This document shows, piece after piece, positions 44,181 through 56,548 of a DNA stretch of 64,000 nt. Both the position numbers and the translations under genes were made by a program. Positions within the stretch are counted from its first letter, which is position 1. Each line of letters starts with the position of its first letter. The DNA lies in contig OU612070.1 in NCBI GenBank assembly GCA_914767715.1, forward strand, positions 19,516,025-19,580,024. The letters run 5' to 3'. Under the pieces are notes generated by a model. That model saw only the letters and a list, made by a program, of their open reading frames with translations. It was not told the DNA's origin and made no database searches. Origin of the DNA: Membranipora membranacea (taxonomy: Eukaryota > Bryozoa > Gymnolaemata > Cheilostomatida > Membraniporidae).

Positions 44181-47100
44181 TCACTCATAGATGGTAGACT
44201 TGCCGTATACGTCTTTGATTTTCTTATATGCTTCAGTTATTCCGTAGTCGGGATCTTTTATCAGGAAATCTTTGACTTGTGCTCTGATCTTTGATTTACT
44301 CACCTACAAAACAATAGAATGAATGGATGTTCATTTATTGACTTTATAATTTCAGTTGTAATAACTAAATTATCGAAATCACTTGACTGAAAAAAAGCAA
44401 TCTGCTTTCACTGTTAGCCTAACATGAGTCTGGGTGTTGGCTGACATTAGTTGAAATAATTGAACTATCAAGATCATCACCTAGCTGAAAAAAGGATGTT
44501 CTGCTCTCAATTTTAGCCAAATACGAGTTTGAACTGTGGCAGAATAGAGCATTAATCATTACTAAATGGCATGGCCAACACTACCACAATATCAATCTTG
44601 TGACGAAATTTTTTGTGCGTTGTGAAAAGGATCTGGAAGACTACTGTGAAAGTTCACTTACTTTTCTTGAGTTAGCAGTTCTTGGGAAGTTATTCAAGTA
44701 AACTATTCTACAGGCCTGCTTCATTTCATCAAGCTGTGACAAAGGAAGAAAAAAATCGTAAAGTGGTTTGTGAGTCTTGTCACACTTTCACTCTGCTATT
44801 TTATTAGGCAAAAAACGCCACAAAGAGAGACTAGTTGCACATACTAAACGATTCAATTGAACAAAAATCATTTGGATGCTGCTGGTCCCAGTTGGCAGCA
44901 TCTTTCGAACAAACTAGGGCAGCATATGAACATTCATGAACAACAGGAAACAGGAATAACAGGAAAAACCACATGGATTCCAATGTTGTTCTAGAAGAAG
45001 AGTAATCAATTTCATAGAAAAAAATATGAGTCCACCTCTATATGTAGTATTAGACTTTGAGTTTGTCACACAAAATCTCTTGAGCCGAGACTACATGGAT
45101 TTCATGCTCTACCAAAAAATCAGAGATACTCATGCTTGGGTATACTGTATGACTAGGACTTACTCTTTTTGTGACATGGCCGTTGACTTCCTCCTCTGTC
45201 GGTTTCTCATGCCCCTTTGCAACACTGCGATAAAAAAAGGTAATAAAACCCATAGATGTACCCAGTCAAACTAACAACAGACGATTAATTGATTGATTTA
45301 TTAGCTATCACAAACATTAAATGTTGCGAAAAATGGATGCATATACATTGTCATAATAAGAGCTTGCTACCAGTGTATGGAACTATGGACTTTTGTAAAA
45401 AAGAATCTCATTAAGTGTGATGCACATTTGCCTCAGAAAACAGTCTTTGCCCCATGAGCTGCGATATTTAACATGTCTAAGACGACCAGAAGGGCAATGT
45501 TCAAGAAAATCGTGTATAAAGTGGTCTTCATCAGAAAAACAGCACATGATAATGGATTTAGTTCTCTGTTTAACAATGGTATCGAGATCGCCTACGTCAA
45601 GCCCTAAATTTTTGGTATCATTGAAAACTTTTCTTAGTAATTTCTTGTCCTTAGCATATATGCTAGTGTGCAAAACAGGTAGACCATACATTAAGAGTGA
45701 ACCTACAACACTTTTGAACAGCATGGAGGCTAATGGCTTCGAACTAAGATACATAAAATTTTTAACAACATACATCCTTTGACTTGCTTTGCCAGTTAAT
45801 TTATGCACATAATCTTCGAATCTTAGTTTGTTATCAATGTCTACACCAAGGTATTTTAACCTTTTCACAAAATGATATATTGGTGCCATCTAGGTTCAGT
45901 TTAGGAGTGTTAGGTTTGAGACGTTGAGTAGAGAAAAGCAATTCCTTTGTCTTAGAAGCATTAAATAGTAAATCTAAATCAGTGCATTGTTTGTAGATTC
46001 TATTAATTTGAGAAAAATAATTACATAAGTCTAAATCATTGTCAACTTATCCAATTACACAAGTGTCATCCGGTATTTGAATACTGAGATATTCGACAGT
46101 TTAGATGTAATCCTGTTTGTATAGATGGAGAATAATAGTGGCAAGAGTACACTGCCCTGGGGAGTTCCTGTATGAGTCAATATTGGTGCAGACAGTTGAT
46201 TGTTGACCATTGTTTGCTGGACACGGTTACTCAAGAAGTGAAGTAAAGTCTTCGCTATTTCGATCAGACTTAAAATAGTGATAATTAATTGTTTGCTAAA
46301 ATTTACTCCATCACTTTGTATAAACTTATTTTAACTCTTGCCTTAGCTAGTGAAGGTTTGAGATGGCTAATGTTATTAAGTTACCCTAAAACTAGCTCAG
46401 TCAGTACGGGAGCACAGCTCAGGACCTGGTTAGCTCAGCACCACACTTTCATGGAATTATTGATAGACACAACCTTCCTGAACGGCCAGGAAGTTTATAT
46501 GATTGCAACAAAGAAGGCTGAGAATCCACATTAACTCAATGAATGTGACTTACCATAAACAGTAGACGATTTCATCTCCAATGAAGTCGGCACCTGCTAC
46601 AGCTACCACCTACAAACAAAATACAATAACATAACACAAACCATAACATGTGAAAAAAAATCTAAGTATGTAAATGTAGACTTGATATTTTATTCTTTTT
46701 TCTCAATTTTTTTCAAAGGCATCACAAATCATCATCAAAAATTATTATGAATGACATTTACACGAAAGTATAGCAGCTCTGCAGTCCAAATCACAGCAGA
46801 CCGACAGTTGTACCAATATTGCTGATTCTCACTCATGTTTATTTTTTTATAGAGATTGGTTTGAAAGTATTCAAATAACAGTTAGTTAAAGGCAACTTGT
46901 TTACCTCTGAACTAGTAGTTAAAGACGACCCAAAGGCCAAAGCATGTTATAGTTCTCTGTATTATGATGTCACAGTCTCCCGGATGTGCAATACAAGAAA
47001 CAATCACTTCTGGGAGACTGTGACATCATAATGCTATGGAATGATCATTAAATGGTTAGAACATGTAAAGAGATTGAGTCCGCCTAAAAACATGTTAACA

Positions 47101-50100
47101 GTGAAACTTGCTGGAATCCTCTTCTATTTGTTATAAAATGTCATACCTGTGCATCTGCAATGGCGGGCATTTCCATGAGTGCAGCCTCAATGGGTCCGGG
47201 GTAGACAACTTCAGAGAACACTTTAAACCTGACAGCATCTGCTGTTCTTCCTTTTATAAATATGGCGCCGTCTTCATCCATTACCCCTATATCGCTATAT
47301 CAGTAGATTAATATGTTAGATAAGATATGATAAGATTTTATAGAAACTCTTGCAGAAACCATGGGGTTTATAATGGAGTAGTTTTAAATGAATAGAAGGA
47401 AAAAAGTCAAAAATGTAGTGTGTCAATAAAAATTAGATAGCATATTGACAAAAAGCTATTCAGGTACTTGGTGCGGTGAGGCACTTGGTTACACAGCTCT
47501 CGCGAATGTAAAACAATAAGGTGTGTTTAGGGGTTACCATGATGAAGTTCTTCTACACAACATATTTTGATATGCCTGTAAACTTGGTCTTTGTTTAGAA
47601 AATATGATAGAAACCAAAATGTTATTTCACGTGCCACATTAAAAAAAAAGGGGTGGCAAAATATTAGCCGCCTTCAGAGCAGTGCTGCGACATCTGTATC
47701 AGTATGCACTCAGTGTGTAGGAGGACGAGAGCACACAATCCCCAGTAGTCAGAAGTCTGCAGTGAGATTTGACCCCCTGTCTGAGTCACCATTGACTCAT
47801 TTTGATAATCTCTTTGGATACTGCTTTTGTGTGTAGTTTGAAGTAAAAAGTCTGGCCTGTTGTGTTTCACACTGACTCTCTTGAGCTTGACTGAGACTGA
47901 TAAACTAAACTATGACTGTAACATCATGACTGTGAGGTAATCATTTGACCTGCACTCCTAAACTTGCATTAAACTATTTTTAAATTAAAAATCTTTTAAC
48001 AACCTTTCTCAACATCTTTGTTCATCAACAACCATACAGACATTAAAATTTGCATGGTCAAAACATTTGTTTTCATTGAATTGAGTTTTATTCCCTTGAT
48101 TTTATTTTGATTGGTTTTTTGATTTGGTTTCTTCGCACATCAGGGAGACCATCTTTGTATGGTGGTTGATGCAATAAAAGAGAAATGTATATCTGAACTA
48201 TTCAGTCCCCATTCATTGTTGACCCAGAATCCCAACTTACCCGGTTTTAAGAAAACCATCTTCGGTGATGAGACCTGCATATACTTTTGGGTCTAGGTTT
48301 TTGTACTGAGAAAATGCGCACTGCCTTTTAGCTAATATGTGGCCTGGTTCACCTACGGGTACTACATCTCCAGACTCATCAACGAGTTTTACCTGCAAAC
48401 ATATGGAAAACATAGGCTGTGTAAAGCAAATCATAAAACATGGAATATAAACATGTGTAAACATAATCTCAAAATCCAACAAATCTTTTTGAAAACACCA
48501 GAATATACATAATAAAACTGTTCAGGATTTTGCTGTCCAGCTTAATCTGATGTGATTTGAATTATTTCTCCTCAACCAAGGGGAGCAACTCCAATAACTA
48601 AGAAAACCTTATTGAAGGGTATTCATAGCTGAATCTTGAGACAGTATGACATGTGCTATATCTCTTTTGTTTCAAAGCATTACAAACCTCTGTTTCATAT
48701 AAAGGTAACATTCTACCTTCTAGTTGCTGTTTCTTTGCCTTATCAGTATTATCTATTGCTGACCCGGATAATACTAATGTCTCTGATAGTCCATACAGGT
48801 TCTAAATCAGGGAAACAATACAGCATGATAGAGAATGGTAAGAAATGGGCTGGCGAAACTGTACCCTTTAAGGTCTCAGAGAAAAGCCTCAAATAAATAC
48901 TGCAATGAGGTGCTTGTGTGTGCATGAGTCTCCTTTCCCAAACACGTATGGAGTTTCTGGTAGAGAAAATCATTATAAATGGCATATTCCTCCGCAATAG
49001 TCATGATATGCTCATATCATTGTGGATAAATTAAAATCAACACATAGCCAATGTGTTGGCTCTGATTGGCTGGGTGGCGTGAAATCAGAGCCAACACATT
49101 GGCTAATCAATACTCTCAAAATGAAAATATAAAAAATCAATATCATTGTACCATCTATGTACGTTATACATATACGCTATAGTACATTTATGTCTTTTTT
49201 TACCCAGAGGTGAGCATTAAAGAACTTGGCTACTTCTTGTCTAAACTTAGATGAGAAGGTTTGTCCTGTCAACAGTACTGTTTGTACAGAGGGGAACTCT
49301 AGCTCTTCTTCTTTGGCTAGCTTCAAGAAAAACGATGAGAACCCTGATGTCACTACGAGATGCTGGATGCTGTAAAATTGAGAAAAAAAGCAGAGTGAGT
49401 CACTCTGAAACACAAAAAATTCTACTTCTTAAATGCAGATTGCTTTAGGCGGAAACGAAACTTGAAAGTTTTTGACGCTTTAAGATAAAAATGTTGGTTC
49501 ATGACCTCTAGCATTTTTACACCTAAAAAACTCATTTTTTCTTGAGCAATGTAACAAGGCTCAGTTATTTAATAATACTGTACTGTGCTATGACTTGTAA
49601 AATTTACTAACTCTAGCCTGGCCTTTGAGCCTCATATTTTGTAGTTATCGTATCTTGGCTCATGATTATCTAGTACCACGGCGCACCTTTAGAGCAAGTT
49701 ATGACAATTTATTTATCTTGTCAGTTCGAGGGTTTTCTCGTTCCTATTATTCTAAATAACTGAAGAGACAAGTCGACTTTTTCGCAATTTCCACCCTCCC
49801 GCCCTAAAGCACTACCTTTTGTTACTGTATTTCTCAGTGTGTGACAGGTGACTATGGTGCATGTGCGGTTGGTGCTAAGGTTTCCCCCTTTTCTAAAGTA
49901 TCGAGGTCGAATTTCCTCCTGTAAAGTTCTTGCCCTGCCCATGCTGTTCTCCAGCAACTTACTGTACTTACTTAAACGCTGTATTTCTAACTTATTGGGG
50001 GTTAACCAGGAAATGGCATATTAGTCGCCCCCCCTCCTATAGGGGAACCCTCAGCTATCTTGTTAATCATTGAGGTAAAAAAAACACATATTCTGCAAGT

Positions 50101-53100
50101 GTGAAGTGCAAAATGCATTTTGTGACATGTTTAATATTATACAATCGAATGAGATAAAGTTATAAACATTTACAAAACTAATCGGTGTACCTTAATGATG
50201 CAGTCAGATTCAGGTAAGGGGGGAGGTGGAGAGTAAGAGATTAGGAGCCCACATTCAATACGCACCTTTCACTGTTTATAGCATGTGCCATTTTCCTTAG
50301 CCACTGTTCTTCAGCTGATCCTGGCCCTAACACTACTTTCTTTGAATACCCTGCTAAGCCGATAACTATGCCAGCATATCCACACGTCTCATCCATATTA
50401 TTCGATGTTACCATTACGCTCTAAAAATGGATTATATCAAAATACAACATATTGTTATTGAATATCATTCGGAGGTCACTTATAATTTAGATAATGAGAT
50501 CCATGGTGTGAAATAAACATGATTAAATTTTTTTGCACATCATACTTAGCATTATATTATGTTCTATGCAACGTGTGCCGATGCTTAATTAAATGAGCAG
50601 CATGCCATCACAACATACCACACTTCGTTCACTATTGTTAGTTTTCCAGGGAATGTTTCATTTCTCTCTAATGAGTAGCAAACCATATTATTTTGAACTA
50701 TTTCTGCTGGTGAAATTTGTTATATTGTTTGGGAAAGCTTACCTCTAAATCTCTAGGGACTTGACAAAGAACCTGATTTGCCACTGCATTGTGTGAGTGT
50801 ACTACACATTTCGGTTTCCCAGTTGAGCCCTGTACAGGAAAAGAAGGTAGACAATCCAACATTTTATTCGTGGCGAGACATGGCTAGTGATAAAGTAATA
50901 ATAAACCCGATTTCAAATGACATCGTATGAAAATAAATAACTTAATGGCATTAGACATCTAGAATATATTTCATTACACAATATTACAAATTTATCAAAG
51001 GTTATAACCACATATGCGTTATTATTTCTATTACCACAGTCGTGACAAGGCTAATGTGCCTTCCAAAGAAGCCAACTGGCTGAGGGAATTTCAACTACAG
51101 CAACAAACCGATCGCACTTAGTGGACAAAAGGTTCAGTAAGATGTGGACTTACAGAAGAGATAAGGTGCATAACAGGATCAGAGGGTTCTACGTCTTCTT
51201 TTGCTTGTCTCAGCTGCTCATCTGTAATGTTCCTTCCTAGCTCTGCTAAACTGGAGAGCTTTTTAATAGTGCTGTGTATTTCACTTCTGCCTTTGTAGGT
51301 TTCGTCATAATATATCTGCTTTATACTGGGATATCTAGAATAAAAGCACACATGTTATGAAAGCATGATCAAGTTTGAGACCTGCTTTCACAAGTGGCAT
51401 ACCTTGTCAAGACTACTGCGTAGCCTCGGGTAAGTACTTGAGAGGTCATTATTTCTGTTTAGTTTTTTGTCGTACTGCTACATTATCACATTTTACATAG
51501 GTATGATGAAATGAAAACAATGAAAAAAGACAATATAGATAGTAGGTTATGCTCACCTGTTTGGGCCTTCGTTTTGCATCTTATGTACAGCGTCCATGAC
51601 TTTACCCTCCATTCCTTCACCAACTATCATAATATTTGTCTCAATCTGTAACATGACGAATAAGGAGGAATAATTGATAAGGATTTGCGGAAAAACATTT
51701 ATCAATTGTCATTTATCAAAACTTATCACTAGTAAGTACCTTGCTTTACCTTAGCCTTGACAAGCGGCCCGCGGTTTTGGGTTATTTAGTTTTGGGAGTG
51801 ACCTTGTATTTCTCGCTATAGTATGAGGAGTTTTCTTCTGGCTTTTTAGCTCTAATCAACACAGCTTTGAGCTTTGACCTTTTTATTGTTTCATATTGCA
51901 TATTAGCAAATTAATTAGCTTTGTCATTCACCATGTACAAAATAAATATAAATTAATTGATTGCACTAAATTCTTGTAGTAATAATGTGAACCATGGCTT
52001 AGTTACAAAATTTTAAATGACCTGGCAGCACGTGTGTAGTCATGGTGTGAGCTAAATCATGACAACTTAGGAAAGCCAAATACTAACCAACTCAATAAAT
52101 CCTGGTATAGAAGTTTCCATTGGATTATAGGCATATGGGTGCTGCAAAAGAAGACAAAATTGTGAAAATAAAGTCTCATTGAGGAACTGGCAGCAGTTAT
52201 AAAGGGTTTTAGTCAAAAACTTTTTAAGGAGAATTACAAGTTCAAGTACTTCTAAAAATCACAAACAAATTTTGGCAAGGGAGGAAAGGTTCATTCAAAA
52301 TACTTGAGAAAGGGGATTACACATATTAATCCTTACAAAAAAAGATAGTTTCAAACGACTCTAATTTAGAACTGCAACTGAAATTAATAAAAAAAAGGGT
52401 TTGTAAAAAAGCATAGTACAACACTGGGATACTCTTTGAAGTATCCAGTTGCATGTGCCTGTTCAACCAGGACTGTGTGTCAAACATGCGCAAAATCGAT
52501 AAATTTGAGATGGGATTGGTGTTGGTTTGAGGCCTCCAACAACGGCAAAGTGCCACATCCACATAGAATGCATCATTAGCCTCTGTTTCATATTTGACTA
52601 TAATGATACTTCTCTCACAGAGTAGCCGACGCCAATTGAGATGGCTCCAACGGATATGTACAAAGCTTCAGCCGAAACAAGACCTAAACTGCTCAGTGTG
52701 TCGCCTCTCTTCAACCCAAGCGCTATCATTCCTTTAGCGTATTCATCCGCCTGGAAGCACAAGAATATGAATATCAAGAGAAGTTGATCATGGTACTTGA
52801 CCAATGGGGTTAAGTATGACCTCCGACTCATTGCTCTCTTGATGACTTGAGTACATTGCCACCTATGTAAATATATGGTTTTAGTCATTGGTGTTCCTTC
52901 GAACTGCCGCCAGCTGATTTGAACTAACCTGTTTCTCAAATATTTAACAAATGAATCCTTCAGCAAAGGAACCGGCATAATGATTATTCCTGTTGTCTTT
53001 AAGTGTGATAAGTAATGTAATGAGTAATAAGCCATAACTGTGTTTATTTTGATCTCACAGCAGATCTTGGGATCATGCCTAGACTCTCCTGGTTTTGTAT

Positions 53101-55016
53101 TGATTGATTGGTTGATTTGTTGATTGATCGATTGATTGGTTTATTTGTCACTCACATACAAGCATGTTGCGAAATTTGTTGTTTAATACACTGCTGTTCA
53201 CATCAATGAACTAAACCTCTAGTTTAGTTCATTGTTCACATAGAACATAGGGGGAAAGAAAGTACATGGGAAAAGGTTACATCTATCGTGGATTGGGTTT
53301 AGAAAATTGCATGGTGCATGGCAGGTGTTCTTTCTGCGTTAAACATGATCTGGTGACTTCGGTATATATATATACAGTCACGAGGATGAAAGGAGCAGCT
53401 TCAGTCGCAGCATTGTCAAGGCCAGGAGAAGAAGAGTCACTTTCAACTCTTGCTTTTTTAAACTGCCTCTCAAGTCTCAATCATCACCATCATCATTGCC
53501 AACAACCACGCACCTGTACAGTGAGTATGCAATTGAGGCAGTCAAAAGCAACAGCGCTGCCGAGTATTTTTTGTCAAAAAAGTCTTCTTTTTGTTGGCAG
53601 TTATTTTTAGCCGCAGGCGCGTGGTGCACAAATGCATGTCGGAGGGTCCCCAGAGCACCCTCTCACTGGGCAAGAATTTTCTTTTTGCATTGAGAACTAC
53701 ATTTCAAGGGTTTTGGGGTATCCTGTAAACTTATAACACTGTGATGTTTAATTGGTCGATTAACAAATGATTGTTATCTATTAGCCTGTTTTTTCGTTAT
53801 GGTTTAATTTAGTGTCTACATTGTATTCATTCACCTGTTTCAAGAAGAAAATAATATAACGATTTCAAATAGTATTGAAACTGGCAAGGTTTTTAAAATA
53901 CGTTGACACATTTTTTTCCAGGTGATATTTTCAAAATCACACGCAATGCAAGTATCTGTAAGAAAAAAATTTGATTCAATTCACTTTGGGCTGCATGACC
54001 CCAAAACTCAATGCCATGAATAAGGTGTGGATAGAAAAAAGTATAAATTAATCATTGTTGGCATATCAAAAAACTGTCTGATACATCACAACAACAAAAG
54101 AGCACGGTTTGCTCTATTTGATTTTTAAAAGTAATGTTGCTATCGATTATACTAATTATATATTACTATTATGTTATATTACTAATCCTAAAAACTTAGT
54201 GAATGAGATTGATTCTATTATATTGATTCCCATCATCTCATCTTTGGAGCGGAGAGAGTTATCCTCTCTTGGGTACAGGTAAAGGGACACATAGTACTCA
54301 TGCTGCACCCTATACCCATGCCCGCCAGAAACCCTGCTAATCTTTGTATCGATGAGGCAGAGGGGGTTCTTTTTACTGCGTATGGGGTGTGCAAACACAC
54401 AGTGGACCTCCGGTATTTTTAGTCCCGTTCCGCAAGGACTTGGCTAGGATGAATGGCGTGCCAGTACCAAATCACAAATGACTGCCGGCGCCGGGAATTG
54501 AACCTGGACCTCAAAGATCACAAGTCCGTACCCTTAACCACTAGACCACTCCTGACTCCTTGTTTCCCGTACCAACATTAAAATCTTCTGGATCGTCTAT
54601 TTCTTGTTTAGGTGCTTTAAAAAGGACCTAGAAAGTTTTTTTGGTATTTGATATTCCATTCTCAGCCATCCTTGAACCAATAATGTGTATAATATTTTTC
54701 GCTAATGTCTCTCCAATATATCATATCAGCCTCCGCTCCACACCATTATATCCCATTTAAAAATTCACTGTTAAAATCAAGTTAATTGATTGGTATTTTT
54801 AGATAGCATAAACTATTAATACTGAATTAATACTGAATTGAAAATCATATCTTAATAACTCACTCTACTCCAGACGTCTTTGAGAAATACTCTCTCGTCA
54901 CTCTCCATGAAAAAGAATTCTGTATTTGCTCCATTCTTCTTCGCTTCCTCGAATACTTTGTACAGAGTTGTTTGTGTCACAGGGACAGAGCCTATACGAA
55001 ATTTGTAACTAAGCAT
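44181..55016 (-). CDS. Gene C: complete ANL-superfamily adenylate-forming enzyme (acyl-CoA synthetase-like)
   Basis: Fifteen exons on the minus strand, in transcript order: 55016-54864, 52750-52619, 52141-52088, 51645-51557, 51334-51154, 50829-50743, 50420-50266, 49369-49204, 48801-48688, 48392-48241, 47294-47147, 46609-46554, 45224-45164, 44733-44662, 44303-44181. They join to 580 codons plus stop with consensus GT-AG borders and the same phases as gene B. Motifs: SSGSTGKPK, NLYGLSE, LKTGD, KGRTADAVRFKV and PRTANSRK, so the ATP loop, the ribose Asp and the adenylation Lys are all kept. It is close to B and D and more distant from A. Intron 12 holds a non-LTR retrotransposon fragment; introns 8 and 11 hold perfect short hairpins. 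A duplicated, phase-compatible last exon lies about 215 bp downstream (43966-43832). By family it should make an acyl-adenylate, probably then an acyl-CoA; the substrate is not readable from sequence. Confidence 0.9.
45383..46260 (-). mobile_element. Non-LTR retrotransposon (LINE) reverse transcriptase fragment
   Basis: Minus strand. The 3' part is open over 45889-45383 and contains KRLKYLGVDIDNKLRFEDYV and YGLPVLHTSIYAKDKKLLRK, the region after the palm and thumb of LINE reverse transcriptases. Upstream, with frame breaks, come a TPQGSVL-like stretch near 46150 and LLFSTQRLKPNTPKLNLDG near 45930. The catalytic part is incomplete and shifted, so the copy is dead. Sits in gene C intron 12. Clade (CR1/L2-like or other) not resolved. 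Confidence 0.75.
46961..47032. repeat. Perfect 21-bp-stem hairpin with 30-base loop
   Basis: ATTATGATGTCACAGTCTCC plus C at 46961-46981 pairs perfectly with 47012-47032. Gene C intron 11. Size and shape resemble a small-RNA precursor or a minimal fold-back transposon. Confidence 0.9.
47640..47880 (-). mobile_element. Degenerate second-family tRNA SINE
   Basis: Shares the stretches GAGCACAC and CCCAGTAGTC, followed by GTCTGCAGTGAGATTTGA, with the element at 61690-61905. Lies in gene C intron 10. Confidence 0.5.
47985..48182 (+). mobile_element. LINE 3' tail
   Basis: TCTCAACATCTTTGTTCATC through CATTGAATTGAGTTTTATTC to GGTTGATGCAATAAAAG corresponds to the end of the LINE open reading frame and its tail as seen at 5340-5615. 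Gene C intron 10. Confidence 0.65.
49045..49105. repeat. Perfect 23-bp-stem hairpin with 15-base loop
   Basis: TAGCCAATGTGTTGGCTCTG then ATT at 49045-49067 pairs perfectly with 49083-49105. Gene C intron 8. The AGCCAATGTG core also heads the fold-back at 23158-23402, so it may be the minimal end of that family. Confidence 0.9.
52751..54863. other. Gene C intron 1
   Basis: 2.1 kb holding a (GATT)n-like tract (53098-53145), a short hairpin at about 53207-53230 and a tRNA-like element on the minus strand at about 54480-54548 (A box TGGTCTAGTGG, B box GGTTCAATTCC, acceptor ends unpaired). Several open frames here have no support as exons. Confidence 0.5.
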
Positions 55017-55129
55017 TTTTCGTTTTGTTCGGTCTATGAGTGCTAGAGACACAATGAAGGCAAAGGGTTTTAGTTGTGTTATGTTTTGTGGGTGTGATGT
55101 GTATGACTATCACTGGTAACCTTAACTAA

Positions 55130-55530
55130 AGCTACAACATAATGAGTGTCTTGCAGGTCATCATTTGCCATGCGCTGCTTCAATTTGCAGTCAACCATAT
55201 CAGACCCTCTTCTGTTTTGGAAGACACCCTTTCAATTTCCATCGGATGTGAATCCAAACAACCCAGCTAAAATATAATTGCAACATAATGACTACTGTAA
55301 GGATAATTCATAACTATCGCTGCTTTAATTTCAATCAACCAAATCAGACTTCCCCTTGTTCTGAAAGACCTGATGTGAATTTCACATCAAGACTTACTTT
55401 GATACACTAAAATTATAGTCACAATATAATGACAACTTAGCAGATAATTATTTGCCCTGTGTGCTTCAATTTGCAATCAACCATATTAGACATCCCCTTG
55501 TCTGAAAGACACTTTCAACTGCCACTCAAC
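55130..55530 (-). repeat. Degenerate tandem repeat of about 150 bp, about 2.5-3 copies
   Basis: Recurring blocks ACATAATGA...GGTAATCA-type, TGCTTCAATTTGCA(G/A)TCAACC and CTGAAAGACACTTTCAA lie upstream of gene C. A further single copy of the TTCAATTTGCTGTCAAC block is at about 59705. Position between the C start and the C-D relic; no coding content. Confidence 0.6.
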
Positions 55531-55554
55531 AATGACCTAACATCGCAATTCATC

Positions 55555-56075
55555 CGGAATCCATCATCAGTGAATAGACCTGCATATACATCTGGGTCTA
55601 AGATTCTGTACTGAGAAAAAGTACAGATTTTGCTAGGATGAGGCCTGGCTTATGTGTAAAATAACGATTATACATAATATGACTGCTGAGTATTTCGCTA
55701 TCCGGCTCAATCAGGGTTGTCATTGGAATGGTTTCTCTTCAATCAGGGAAGCAATTCCAATATCGATATCAAGAAAACTAATTGAAACTGAACTGAAATC
55801 TATGTTTTCAGCAAATACAAACCTTGCCCCATAAAAAGGAACAATTCTGCTTACTAGTTGCGGCTTTTATGGTTTGATTCCCACTGAGGGAACTTTCAAA
55901 ATTGATTGGTCAAGCCCCCAGCCCCCTTTGGTGTACTTCTCTTCAAAAAATATGTTGGAACTGTAACTTGAGTCAGCAACCTCAATTTCATATAATAGAA
56001 ATATTCTGCCTTCTAGTTGCTGTTCCTGTTGACCCTGATAATGCTAATGCTTCTGAAGTTCAATACAGAAAAATA
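55555..56075 (-). pseudogene. Relic of ANL exons 9 and 10 between genes C and D
   Basis: Exon 10-like sequence lies at about 55658-55555 and a shortened exon 9-like piece at about 56075-55985, both on the minus strand. The exon 10 piece is frameshifted and soon reads into TAG. The exon 9 piece lacks the YGLSE region but ends in the same TATATGAAATTGAG as gene D exon 9, and the intervening sequence carries the same SINE remnant as gene D intron 9. It is therefore a decayed duplicate of the D 59759-60608 segment and not part of either live gene. Confidence 0.75.
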
Positions 56076-56548
56076 ATTCATCATTTATTAACTCGACCTT
56101 GGAAAAAAAATGAGCAGAGCTCACTCGATTGAGGAGTCTCAAAGGAAAAGATATATCATCATAAAGATAAAACTTGAGATCAAAATCATGGCAATCACTG
56201 AAATTACTGAAATATCAAAGAAATTAAACATTTTTGAATCCTCTCAAAGTATTATGCACTGAACAGTTTGCATAGAATATAGAAAAATGTTACATGTGCG
56301 AAAAAGCACCTGAAAATACCAATGTGATCAAATAACTATGGACATGAATAAGTCATCAATACAACAATCAATTCGAATTGATATGAATACAACATAACAC
56401 CAGTTACCAATGGTGATATAAAAGTTTGGCAATGATACAGGCAACATCATATTACCCTATCATGATAAAGTCTGTACTTCTCCGGTAAAATAAATATATC
56501 TAAACAAAATCTATCCATTCTTGTTCACTGATTGATGGTAGATTTTCT

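Noticed and set aside
52598-53035. 145-codon minus-strand frame
   Set aside because: Only its last part is gene C exon 2; the upstream part is intron that happens to be open.
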